64,000 nucleotides of DNA from Halichondria panicea. Taxonomy: Eukaryota; Porifera; Demospongiae; Suberitida; Halichondriidae. Location: assembly GCF_963675165.1 (NCBI RefSeq), contig NC_087378.1:7989273-8053272 (forward strand). Reading direction: 5' to 3'. Numbering within the stretch: the stretch's first letter is position 1; each line of letters starts with the position of its first letter. This document shows, one piece after another, positions 25,366 to 36,392 of the stretch. A program made the translations under genes and the position numbers. A model generated the notes under the pieces. The model made no database searches. It was given only the letters and a program-made list of their open reading frames with translations, and had not been told where the DNA came from.

Positions 25366-28300
25366 AGGTGGTTTCAGAAAGTAACTGTTTACATAATGAT
25401 GCTTAAGTAGCTTGCATTTGTAACAGGTACAAATATAGAGCCTAGGCCTCCCTAAGAATAAGGTCAATGCACACCTCTACAGCAAGTACAACAGCCATGT
25501 AAATATATGGCCAGATGGATGCCACATTACACATTGTTCTCTGTGTGTATATAATATTCAACTATCACGATGGTATATTTCAAGGGTATAAAATGTTAAA
25601 CACTGCTATTCCGCATTAAATCCATGAAAACCTTTCTAACGGTCTTTCCGCGAAAGTTTATATCGTCGAAATATACCCGCTATACAGTAGTTACAGCACA
25701 TGGTGGTTACACTGTAGCTATACAGTAGTTACAGCACATGGTTGTTACACTGTAGCTATACAGTAGTTACAGCACATGGTGGTTACACTGTAGCTATACA
25801 GTAGTTACAGCACATGATTGTTACACTGTAGCTATACAGTAGTTACAGCACATGATTGTTACACTGTGGCTATACAGTAGTTACAGCACATGATTGTTAC
25901 ACTGTAGCTATACAGTAGTTACAGCACATGATTGTTACACTGTGGCTATACAGTAGTTACAGCACATGGTGGTTACACTGTAGCTATACAGTAGTTACAG
26001 CACATGATTGTTACACTGTAGCTATACAGTAGTTACAGCACATGGTGGTTACACTGTACACATCACTTCATTGTTAGTGGATCACGCACCTTGCTGCCAC
26101 TGCTCCGTATCTTGTCCAGGTAGTCCCACACCTGTGCATACGCTATCCTGCCCATCACATGCATGGCCTTGGGTAGGTGCTGCAATGGGAGGAGAGATCA
26201 CATGACATCACATGATCTAACAGATCTTCATATGAAAGTGAAGTTTATAATACACCATGCCTTTTCATTGAGAAAACGAAATGCCACCACTGATCTAAAT
26301 ACATAGGCCTTCCAAAGAAATATGAACAATGCAAGTTATGGCACTCAAAGTTAGGTATCAAAACAGGAATCAACAAGACTCAACGTCCCATGTTATGCTG
26401 CTATAACCACGCAATCACTGATCTAAGCACATCATTGACACTACCTCTGCAATATAATCTGTGTGGCCAGACACGGGATAGGCAGTGGAGGAGAACTGAG
26501 ACAGCCCCACCATACTGACAGGTCCCCTCCACAGAACCTTGTGTGGGTCATACTGGGGGACAGGGGACAGAGGCTTCACCACAGAGTCAGGGGATCTGGA
26601 GGAAGAAGTACATGTAGTAACAACATCCATTATTGTGTGTTGTTGTGTAAACATGTAAACCGTATAGCGGGGAATTTTCGTGGGGTAAAAATATTTTAAC
26701 TTGACAGCGGTGATTTTCGTGAGTAAAAGGGTTAAGCTTAATTATGTGTATTTGTAAATGCATCAGTACATGTAGAAATTTACTCCACGAAAACATTGAG
26801 GTTTACCGGAACACATGCAATGCAATGATAATTACCCGCTATACGGTATATAAGTAATAAAATTCCACAACAACATTTGCAATGTAGGATAAAAAGCTAC
26901 AAAAGTGGTGCCAATCCTAATAAGCCTACTGGCTTTATGTACATGTAAAGCATGTGTACAAACCACACATGGAGGAAGAGTAAACAGTGTCCAAACAACA
27001 AGTCACTAACGTGTGCTCTGTGGTGTGGGCGTCCTCGTGCATGCGTGAGTCTGGTGAGGGTGGGGGAGATGTGGAGAGAGTGGGCGGCTTCATCTTCCCC
27101 GTACAGATATCACAGTGATGATCGTACAAGTGCTGACCATGCTCTGAGGTGGTGCTCTGCAGTAGAGCCAAGATGCCACCTCCGCTAGTCCCTTTATTGT
27201 CTGGGCTCTTGGCATCAGATGATTGCTTTTTAGACTTGGAATGGGGTTTTGAGTCAAGCTTGGTTGACTCCACACGGGCTGGTTTGGGGGAGTCAGTAAT
27301 GGAGGAACTCTGAGGGAAGACAAAAGAGAAATTTGAAAACTGTGAGAACTGGTGCAATATGCACAGTCAAGAAGACTTCTACATGTACATTATATACATA
27401 CATAATTATTATACAGTAAGGTCAGACTAAACAGTAAAGATATTGATGCAGTACACACAGAGAAGCATACATGTATGTACAGCTGCTGCATGATACACAC
27501 ACACCTCCATAATAACCTTGTCTCCTATCTCAGAGGAGTCTATCTCTATTTCTCCCTTGTGAGTGACCTTTCTGATAACCTCTCCGAGAGCTCCAGCCTC
27601 CTCTTCACGTTGCTTGATCATCTCCAGGTCCTGGAACATGAACATAGTGGGGATTGAACTATCACAGAACACCTGGATTATTACAACTGTTCAAGGCAAT
27701 GTACAGTTGTATCTTACTGTGTTACCAATACAGCCATACACAAGCATTTACCTGGGCACAGCTTACAGTGTTACCAATACAGATACATTACCAATACATT
27801 TACATGATACCAATACATTTACCTAACCCAATAGAGCTAATGCCTACCTTCTTGAGGGTGCTCTCCCTCCAAGCTGCTAGCTCTTTGGATGCCAGCTTCT
27901 CACTGCTCATCCTCACCAGCTCACGTGAGCCTATCTCCTTAGTCAGCACTTTCCTGAATAGACCCTGGTTTTTGGAGTCCTTGAGATTGAAGATGAGGCT
28001 ACGATACTTATTCTTGTATTTGGGGTTGATGTCTTGGTTGAGGTTGAATAGCTTCTCCTCTATGTCGTGAGCAATGGCCTCCACTGCAGACTGTGTGACT
28101 GAGGACATGTCAGCAGCGTCCCCGTGCCTAGGGTGTGTGTGTGTGTGTGTGTGTGGTGTGGAGTGTAGGTGTGTGTGTTGTGTGTGGTGTGGGTGGTGTA
28201 TGCAGCGTATGGCGCCCTCCAGCACGGAGAGAAACTCAATGGTGTGTGTGTGCGGGGGGGGGGCTAAAAGAGAGACAAGTTGCATTAGACTAACTACTGA

Positions 28301-31300
28301 GTGAATCCTCCCTCTACTTGAACCACTAAATACCCCCTCTAGAGAGAATCTGACAAGTGAGGATGACTATCAGGATTGTTGGGTCACTGTGTTTGGGTTT
28401 CCCCCGGCAACCTCTTCCTATATCCTAAATTAGTTCTTAGTACGGGACCATCCTCACAAACATGTGGTGTGTGGGTGGTTTAGGTTTATGTGTTAGTAAT
28501 TACAAATTAAAATTCATTGGTTATTAATTAGAACAGAGAAAGGAATGTTGCTGACTAAAATTTTGGTAAGCAGTATAAATGGAGTATGTGTCCAAATTTA
28601 CAAATATGGAGCAATGTTGGCTACTCTGGGCCACATATAACAGGCAGCTACTTGTGCGCTTTACAATGATTCTCTGTTTTGCTAAGGCAGCTACTTGTGG
28701 CTTCCTGGCGGCAGCAACACTATAAAACCATACACAGTATGCTAGCCATTCATTTGATGATAAAGACAAGTTTTGTTCAAGACAGAATAATGTATCCAGT
28801 CTCATTACTAGAAGCAGCTGTAAGCCTGCTGCTCCTGCTAATAGCTATCAAGTGCTGTAAGCTAGTGCTTGCAATAGTGGCTAAAGCTCAGAATGCTGTA
28901 CTGCAAGCTGTACATGCAGAAGATCAGAGGCCACTACCACTCGATGCTGGAGCGGATGCTCTTGAGCAACCTGTGCAAGAGACTGGGGCACCTATTGGTC
29001 ATGGACTGTTTGAGGCTACTAATTATCCAGGAGCTCAGTGTGTGCAGCCTCTACAGGACACACAACCAGCTTTCCAGTTGCAAGACGCTATGCAACAATC
29101 AGTTGGTGGACTTGGTATTGCTCAGGAGTCTCTATATCAGAGGAATCTACCTGCAGCAATGGTGGCAGCCGGTCTGCATATTGAGGTGAGCAGCTGTAGC
29201 TAGGCTGTGTGATGAACTTTAGAAGTGTGCTTTTGAAGGCTCCTTTGCAAGAATTTCCCAACTATTTTGTCGATTAAGTTTTTGTCTGATGTTCCATGCA
29301 GGTTCCTGTTGCGAGGGTGAATTATCGATGAACTTTAAAAGCTTACAAAGTAACTGTGACTCTGCTGCTGTGTGTGTGTGTGTATCGTTTTATTCATGTC
29401 CCTATGCGTATGGGTTTACTGCACTTTTGTACTTATAAAAACTGCACATTAAGACTAACAGCTAATATGGAGAGACTGAGTGCATGAATAGAGTATAAGA
29501 CTCCCACTCACACAGAATGCAGGTGTATATTACAACCAGTACGTATGCATTGGAAATAAGTAGGAGCTTCATTACCATTCACATTGTGGAAATAAGCGCA
29601 AATACATACATGTACTATAATCATGTGCTACAAATAAAGCTGAGAGAGACACAGTGTTTGTCCTCACCTCTTCCACAGTATCTGATAGAGAGCTTTCTTG
29701 GCATTGGCACGTACTGAGTCAGGGTCCATGAGAGTGGGGTACTTGATCTCCTCTGTCTTTGCCTCAGCTTTCACTTTCACTCTAGTGGACTTCAGCTTGG
29801 CTATGGGACGAAGTAACACTTGATTCTGGTGAAAGCCATTATAAAGTGCATTTTTTTTTAGTTAGCTTTAGAACAAACAACAAAGGAAAGGTGAACAGAT
29901 ATTATGTTATTGCGTGGGTGGAATCTGCCACTTTAGGAGGAAGAAGAGTCATTTGACAAACAAATACAGATTATTGTCCACTGACATTTCTTCCCCTTGT
30001 CAGGAATGAGGACTTGGTAGGATGGGTGAGATTGCAGCCAGGGCACCAACTCTCTCTCACTGGGGGCACACATTCCCATCAGTATCTTATTAGTGGCCTT
30101 CTCCACTACACCGACACCACCAGAGCCCTTCACAAACTCAGAAGCATTTGTTGATACTTTAATACCGCGACTAGCCAGCCTCCTGAGGGAGCTGCTCACA
30201 TGTTTCTCAATGCACTCTGAGCTACAGTAGATGGATGGTGGCAAGGACTTGTTGGGGCAGCTAGAGATGACACAGTCGTAGTAAAGCAGATCCTGCAAAA
30301 TGAAGTGTACAGTATGTGTATTTAATTATACATTAGGAGGACAGCTAGTAAAGCATGTAAAGGCCATTAACAGACAGCCTACAATGGTTATAGGTAGTTG
30401 TCACAATGATATAAGGCACTTAACAGCCTAGCCTAACAATGGTCATTCTCCCAAACTACACACTGTGTACACAAAGTTTGAAATACACAATCATACTGTT
30501 AGGGCCTACCAACTGAGTTGTAAACATTATTCCCATTTAGTGCTAGCTTGTACCAGTGCAGTAACTACTCACATTTGCATTAGGTTTAACGTCCTCTTGT
30601 TCCGAAGTGCTGCTCACGTCCCCCCCACGGGGGGCATTGTCCGGGAGGAACAACTGAGACATCCCGTACCCATCCGTGGGAGTAGAGCCAGAGAGAGTGC
30701 GCCGACGCTTAGCATGTGGTTCAGTGAGGCCTTGGGCAGCCAGTTTCTTCTTGATGACCTTATCTCTGGCCACCTCCCTCTGCAGCTGTCTGGCAGACCT
30801 GGGGTAATCACATACACATGATGTACAGTGTTTTAGCAATGCTTTCTGCACATGTATACAATACAGCTTTGGTTTATGCACAGTGCAGATACTAATGACT
30901 AAGTTTTGGTCTAACACTAATGCTAGACTCGCAAGCCACTTGGTTTTCTCTGAACTAGCACATAATTATACAAATTTAGCATATAAAATTGTACCCGCCT
31001 GCAAGAATTCAAAGAACTTAGCAAAGCTGACACTTAATAGCTTACTTAGCATGGTTTCAGTGATTGCACACATCAGGTATCTTTTACATAACAACTCACT
31101 CGCCATGGTAACTAAAATGATGACAATAAAAAATGTATTTCGCTGATGATTGAAACTATGATGTATAACAGAGAAGAGAAAGTAGGCAGTTAAAATGGAT
31201 AAGCTATGTATTCCGTTGAGCTATGTATTCCGTATACACTGTACCTCTCAAGTCGAATTAAGAGGTAGGAAAATAAAATCCTAGTACTGCATCCGTCCCG

Positions 31301-34045
31301 GTCCAATCAGAGAAAAAGGAGTGGCTTGCGAGTCTAATAAGCACCATATACATACTGTATACAGTTGTATAAACCAATACCAGCACAAGCTTCTACCCAA
31401 TAAACACCCTCAACTTGTTTGCTGTAATTCTGTAATTCACCGCTTTGTTTATAAATTATTATACAAAACAGTGAACTGGCCATAAAGAGGTGGTTTGCTA
31501 ACACAGGTCCAAGCACATGCTATGGATGGAGACCCTGGGGCCCATTATCCAGGTATTATTATAATAGAAGGTGACCTGCTTATCAGGGTGACCACACTAC
31601 ACACTGATTATATAGCCCCCCACCTGCTAGCAGCTGCCTCCTCCTTGGTCATGTGCTGCCTCTGCAAGCAGACAGGACACACATACTCTCTTCCCTCTCT
31701 CTCCATTTTCTTGCCCTGTCCCACGGTGATCCCCACGCAGTTGCCATGGAACCAGTCCTCACACACGTCACAGCAAATCATGAACCTACGTGTGTGTGTG
31801 TGGGTGTGGATGGGTGGGTGAAATTTATACTGTGTTCTTGAAAAGCCTGTACTGACCCCACACTGCACAGTGGCATAGGAAGCACGGGTGCTCAGGGTGC
31901 TGGAGCACCCCCTTATCTCAAGCTACCTTACCTACTTGCTCCATGAAGTTCAGAACAGCTAGCTAGCTTGATATAGCAGCTAGTAGTCGAGGCTAGTAGC
32001 TAATAGTTACTGAGCTAGCTATACTAGCATAGTTATGTGCACAGTACAAAGGTCAGCTAGATGAACCACATCGTAGATACTCTTATATTCATACCCACTT
32101 AACAGATTTAAAGTATATATAGCAGAACAATTTATCCAGGTAAACTCACGTAGAATTAATTATTTTGGCAAATTTTGATACTGATAATTTTATACCAAAT
32201 TTGCTCAGAATTATTTTATCTCCGGGAATGTAGAATGCCAAAATTTTCAGTGGCCTCTGGCTACCTCAGCACCCCCTTACAAAAACATATTCCTACTCCT
32301 CTGCTGCAGAACTGTTTGATATACAGTATAGGCAAATAGTCTGGTACAAGTGCATATGTATCTCCACCCACCCGTACCTGCCTACTGACAACACTTGCTA
32401 TTTGACCCTCTGCATAATATGCACGCACCTCTACACCTCTCAAACACTATGCCAATTACTGAATCAACCTCTCAAACAACTATGCTGGGTTTTAATTAAA
32501 TCACACCGCAACACCTCACCTGTCATCATGAGGCTGTCGACAGATACAGTACAGCTTGTTAGGGTCCTCTCCCTCACTGTCATCATCAGACCCAGAGTCC
32601 TCACTGCTACTCACAGTCGGGCTGCTATCTTTCTTCTTCTCAACCACCACATCCTCCATCTTACCCTCCTCCCCTGTTGGCTCTAGTATCGGTGACTCTT
32701 CTTTCACCGGTGGTGGGGGTGGTGTCTCAGGAGGAGGAGGAGGCTGCTTGGAGGGTTCAACATGCTCTGGCTCTGAGCAACTCTCTGTGTCACCCACTCT
32801 AGCTCTCAGACGAGCACTTTTGCGAACTAAAGCCTCCGCTTCTTTACTGGGCGGAGTTTCAGCACTCTCTTCAGTTGCGGCTGCTGGCTCCTTTGTACTC
32901 TCAGTGTGATCTGAGACTGGAGAGATTATATGCATGGTGTAATTTTGTTATTCTGTGTACATGTTTGCAAAACAGTAGGACAGGTGACATTTCTCCGTAT
33001 ACAAATTGCAGGGACCTAGCGTTAAATGAAGCATCTTTGAACGACCATAACTTTAATTTCGTTGGTCCAATAACGTTAATTTTATGATTTTCTGAAAGCT
33101 TACAACGAGCTCGTTAAGATGGGACCTTAAAATCAAAAGTCTATTTCTGGCCTGTTTTCGACAATTTACCATGGGCTATAACCCACGGTATTTTCCCAAA
33201 AATAGGAAATTGTGGCCCGTTCCAAATTTGAGATTTGAGCATACCATCTGAACAGGCTCCTTCTTAGTTTTCAGAAAATCATAAAATTGTTAAAATTGGA
33301 CCATCGGAACTCTATTTAAAGAACCGACTCTAGTACGTACATAAGCAGTGACCTACCAGGTTCAATATCTTTCTTATTATCATTTTGTTTCTCAACAGTC
33401 TCCATTTTTTCATCTTGTGGTTCAATTTCACGCTCCTTTTGTACTTCTTCTTTTTGGGGGCTGGCCTTTGTTGCCTCCCTGCTATCTGAGGGACGAAATC
33501 CCGCTAGAAACAACTCAGAGTCTGCGTTACTGAGAAGAGAATTTCCATTTCCCCCTGGCAGAGTAATATCTTCAAAGCCCTTGGGGACGGGTAAGTCAGA
33601 AGATAGACCAAATGGGAAATCAACGACTTCTTCGTCGTCACTTGTTCCGAATATGTCAGCCATTTCTTGAGAGCTGCTCGGATGTGAGGAATTATCTGTG
33701 TGCATGTGTTGGTAATTATAACCACACCCATTTATAATAATTAGATTAATTTTACATAATTAATTAGTTTTTAGTTTCTTCGCACATGCACATACTAAGT
33801 TCATTTGACATACATACATACAAGCAGTCAAACACACACGTAACAAATACACACACGGTAAGCAACAGAAGTGTGAGAAGAAAAAATTGCACCAACAGAC
33901 ATGTTAATTTGCAATGCATAATATGTGTGTGTGTGTGTGTAGCCACAGAGACTGCTGTTGTGTAGTCCACACCTTCTGGCAGTACAGGTAGACTCCACTC
34001 GTTAGCCAGAGAGGCACCGTCCAGCAAGCTGCCGTCTGACTCCAT
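23236..34045 (-). CDS. DIDO1/PHF3-like transcription regulator (PHD, TFIIS central, SPOC)
   Basis: Predicted nuclear protein that reads histone H3 tails and binds RNA polymerase II. Exons on the minus strand: 34045-33973, 33695-33357, 32916-32520, 31785-31624, 30798-30573, 30292-29986, 29800-29668, 28127-27848, 27630-27505, 27309-27011, 26595-26445, 26179-26090, 25298-25103, 24644-23236 (4188 nt, 1395 aa). The PHD finger is at about 258-313 ([32 protein letters not shown]). A Cys cluster typical of this family follows ([11 protein letters not shown]). The TFIIS central domain is at about 515-650 ([27 protein letters not shown]). The SPOC domain is at about 790-920 ([30 protein letters not shown]). 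The C-terminal 470 residues are low complexity: Pro/Gln-rich with [10 protein letters not shown] repeats and an RGG-rich end. Exon 7 and exon 14 acceptors were chosen because they alone keep the frame. Several introns end in CA tracts. It is divergent from NUP42, 264 bp away. PHF3 or SPOCD1 are close alternatives. Confidence 0.88.
25304..25362. repeat. (TG)n tract at the 3' splice site of the DIDO-like SPOC exon
   Basis: About 29 TG units; on the sense strand CA runs into CGTCAG, the acceptor of the exon starting at 25298. Confidence 0.92.
25681..26058. repeat. 38-bp tandem array, about ten copies, in a DIDO-like intron
   Basis: The unit TATACAGTAGTTACAGCACA continues TGRTKGTTACACTGTRGC. Starts recur every 38 bp from 25681. 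Copies differ mainly at the GGTGG/GATTG positions. It begins at the end of a decayed inverted-repeat element (about 25565-25690). Confidence 0.93.
26658..26850. mobile_element. MITE of the ACCGTATAGCG family
   Basis: The left end AAACCGTATAGCGGGGAATT and the right end AATTACCCGCTATACGGTAT are inverted repeats. The interior repeats the TTTTCGTGG / CCACGAAAA theme. It lies in intron 10 of the DIDO-like gene. A single-ended relative is at 46320-46400. Confidence 0.7.
28133..28156. repeat. TG tract at the 3' splice site of the DIDO-like TFIIS exon
   Basis: A CA tract on the sense strand immediately before the CCCTAG acceptor of the exon starting at 28127; GTGTGG-rich DNA continues to about 28200. 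Confidence 0.8.
28679..29203 (+). CDS. Nested antisense ORF with a membrane segment, hypothetical
   Basis: A 174-codon ORF lies inside intron 7 of the DIDO-like gene (29667-28128) on the opposite strand. From the internal ATG at 28790 it reads a strongly hydrophobic stretch ([20 protein letters not shown]) and then about 100 Pro/Gln/Ala-rich soluble residues, which would suit a one-pass membrane protein. A GAG|GTGAGC donor at about 29186 could splice it onward, but I found no partner exon. No family was recognised. It may be a chance ORF or a remnant of a mobile element. Confidence 0.25.
   Translation: MLRQLLVASWRQQHYKTIHSMLAIHLMIKTSFVQDRIMYPVSLLEAAVSLLLLLIAIKCCKLVLAIVAKAQNAVLQAVHAEDQRPLPLDAGADALEQPVQETGAPIGHGLFEATNYPGAQCVQPLQDTQPAFQLQDAMQQSVGGLGIAQESLYQRNLPAAMVAAGLHIEVSSCS
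30924..31337. mobile_element. 414-bp inverted-repeat element with TAGACTCGCAAGCCACT ends
   Basis: The left 30 bp (30924-30953) reappear in reverse complement at 31308-31337 with three mismatches. There is no transposase. It lies in the DIDO-like intron between the PHD exon and the next exon. Confidence 0.75.
31789..31807. repeat. TG tract at the 3' splice site of the DIDO-like PHD exon
   Basis: The sense strand reads CA repeats followed by CGTAG, the acceptor for the exon starting at 31785. Confidence 0.8.
31866..32310. mobile_element. Possible hAT-like non-autonomous element
   Basis: The left end CAGTGGCATAGGAAGCA and the right end TATTCCTACTCCTCTGCTG are imperfect inverted repeats, and GGTGCTGGAGCACCCCCTTA near the left is echoed by CTCAGCACCCCCTTAC near the right. 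The interior is AT-rich and non-coding. A target duplication could not be fixed. Confidence 0.4.
33005..33330. repeat. Foldback repeat, GCGTTAAATGAAGCATC family
   Basis: Long imperfect palindrome centred on ACCATGGGCTATAACCCACGGT near 33170-33191. The arms include GATTTTCTGAAAGC and its reverse complement TTTTCAGAAAATC. Related pieces are at 42838-42940, 44700-45230 and about 45822-45860, mostly in introns. Confidence 0.7.
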
Positions 34046-34309
34046 TCCAATTGATGCACGCTTTCTAAACGCCTCCCAGTTTTTACTGCGTCTGAGTACG
34101 AGTAGAAGTGATCCAAGAGAAGTACTTAGTTTCTTGTAACTCACGCAATGGGCTAAAGCATGCTATCTTTGTCTAGCTACTTAGTGCCTAAAATCACCAT
34201 ACAGTACCAGACAAAAACTAATTTAAAGGTCAAAGGATAGACACACCTCTATCATGCTGAGTTGGCATAAACAAGATAAAGGAGGCGTGGTCTTAAAACC
34301 AGTGGAGAT
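34046..34309. promoter_or_regulatory. Shared divergent promoter region, DIDO-like / NUP42
   Basis: 264 bp between two start codons that face away from each other, so both 5' UTRs and core promoters must fit here. No TATA box seen. Confidence 0.5.
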
Positions 34310-36252
34310 ATGGCTGGAGGAGGAAAAACTGTTTGCAGGTTTTTTCGTGAAGGAAGATGTAGGTTCGGTGCAAATTGCAGGAATTACCATCCCACAGGCA
34401 ATGTTGAAGCTACTGACAGAGGATGGGGTCAGTCAGGAAACAGCAGAGGAGGTCTGTGTCATTCTAGTCCTTGATGTCATTGATGTGTATACTAGTCACT
34501 TGCTTGTATTGTATTACCAGTGTATGAATTTGTTTGCTGTAGGTGGGCAATCCAATCCTCACTCCAATGACTCCAACAGAGGTTGGGGAGCAAAGGTAAG
34601 GAAGAACTGTACGTCTTTTGCTCAAAATTGTATCGTAATCGTCTGAAGTAAGAGGCCACTAAAATATGACATTTTCCATTATAATTATGTTAAGATTTTC
34701 TACACAGTGCGTTGATGGTGAACTTATTAAAAACAACTTTCTTTCTGAATTTTGCAGCAAGGTGGCAATCGATTTCAGCTCTTCAGTGAGAGGAGTGATG
34801 ACGGTGGAAGAGGTGGTAGATCTCAGAGCAGAGATAACGGGCCGAGACGAAACCCATTCGATAGGCTAGGACAGAAGAGTAATGACGGCCAGGACCAGTG
34901 GAACAATACTGAGAGACGTCAAGATAACTGGAGTAGGGGAGGTCAAAGCAATCAAGGCAGACAGCAGCAAGATCGCTGGGGTGGTGGTCAAGATAGGCAG
35001 CAACAAGATCGCTGGAGGGGTGGTCAAGATAGGCAGCAACAAGATCGCTGGAGGGGTGGTCAAGACAGGCAGCAACAAGATCGCTGGAGGGGTGGTGGTC
35101 AAGGCAGACAACAACAAGATCGCTGGGGTGGTGGGGGTGGTCAGTGGAATAGTAGAGATGATAGAAGAAACTCTCAGCAAGGAAATGACCAACCCACTTC
35201 ACCCAAGGATATTGCGTAAGTACTGTCATCGATAAAAATAAATGCCTGATAACCAAGAGAGAGTACAATCATATACACTGTGAATCATTCCTACATACAG
35301 AATAATTATTCTTATGTTTATTATTGTTTTGTTTAATTCTCTTCCCTAGTGAATGTATTCGAGTGGACATGGAGGAGTGGGGTGCTAGCAAGATGTGGCC
35401 CCTCTCCTGCTATGCATATGCTAAAGAGACTCCCTGTATGCCAGGCCTGGTCGATGTGTCCACTGATGAACTACGATGGGAGGCCTACCACGCAAATGCG
35501 CTAGGAAACTCAGCAAAATATTTGCAGAGCCTAATTGAACTTGGTGAAAAACAGATGAGGACGCAGAGGCAATTCAGTACTATCACAGCAGATGATATAG
35601 GCTCAATGGTGAGATCATTCTTAATACACTCAGACTATAGTCTATAGATCGTGTGCTAGGCTATTAGGCATTACCTGGTTAGGCTAGTTTGTAAGTATAC
35701 ATAATTGTAGTCATTAGTCACTGTTTTACTTTGCTTTCTTGTTCTCTCTTGTAGCAATCCAATTCTGGTGCTCTATTCGGTGGTGCAGACGGTGGTAGCT
35801 CCGGTGGTCTATTTGGAGCTGCTGCTAGTCCAACCACTAACCCTTCATTATTCACTGACACTGGCACTAACAAGACGCCTGTGTTTGGCCCCTCCCTCTC
35901 TGGCCCTACTGTGTCGTCTATGTTTGGGGGACAGTCACAATCCCTATTTGGTACAGCAAATACTGGAATGGTCTCTGCTGCTCAATCTGCGCCACTTGTC
36001 TCCATGTTTCAACAGATGAACTCACAAACTGTTTCCATTGCTAATTCTGTTTCTACCCCTATTATTCAGTCAGTTGGTCCAACCACACAAGCTCCTGGTG
36101 GTACAAGCACTGCCAACAGTGGTGCAAGCTCACTAGAAGATATTATAAACTCTACCAAGGCTAGGGAGCTGAATAAGACAGAACTTGAAGCCTATAGTAC
36201 GGACAAATTCATATTAGGCAATTTGCCTGAACATGCTCCCCTTATTGTGTAG
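34310..36252 (+). CDS. NUP42: Nucleoporin NUP42 (CCCH zinc finger, FG-type repeats, GLE1-binding end)
   Basis: Cytoplasmic-side nuclear-pore protein that works with GLE1 in mRNA export. Exons: 34310-34451, 34543-34595, 34758-35215, 35350-35608, 35755-36252 (1410 nt, 469 aa). The ATG at 34310 opens a CCCH finger (CRFFREGRCRFGANCRNYH); this frame differs from the longer ORF at 34254, which I reject. A Gly/Arg/Gln region follows with about five 11-12 residue repeats (GGQDRQQQDRWR). The conserved middle is DMEEWGASKMWPLSCYA with STDELRWEAY, as in vertebrate NUP42. The tail has scattered FG pairs (ALFGG, GLFGAA, MFGG, SLFGT) and ends LNKTELEAYSTDKFILGNLP, matching the family's C-terminal motif. 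The gene converges on the ERICH3-like gene with 140 bp between stop codons. Confidence 0.92.
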
Positions 36253-36392
36253 CCAGCCACTTAATTATAATAATAATTGCACAGTTTATTTTCTTTTACT
36301 CTACAATGTACATGTATAAGCTTCTGTAAATGCTTGAATTGACAACTTTTTAAAAAATAATTATGACAACAATAATGCATTTCAAAGAGCAT
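36253..36392. terminator. Convergent 3' ends of NUP42 and ERICH3-like genes
   Basis: 140 bp between facing stop codons, including AAAAAATAATTATG near 36353 and TTTATTTTC near 36287, which could act as poly(A) signals on the two strands. Confidence 0.4.

Noticed and set aside
25681-26058. CRISPR-like look of evenly spaced repeats
   Set aside because: The 38-bp units abut with no variable spacers, in an intron of an animal gene; a simple tandem repeat.
29801-29825. Earlier acceptor for DIDO-like exon 7 (exon starting at 29825)
   Set aside because: It is out of frame with the strong GTCAGT donor at 29985; the acceptor before 29800 joins in phase 1.
34254-34646. 130-codon ORF at the start of NUP42
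   Set aside because: The true frame is one base away: the ATG at 34310 encodes a CCCH zinc finger and splices in phase to the rest of NUP42, whereas this ORF has no recognisable content.
34783-35268. Several long ORFs on both strands over the NUP42 Gln/Arg/Gly repeats
   Set aside because: Repeat DNA with a 33-36 bp unit stays open in several frames; only the frame continuous with the CCCH finger fits the gene.
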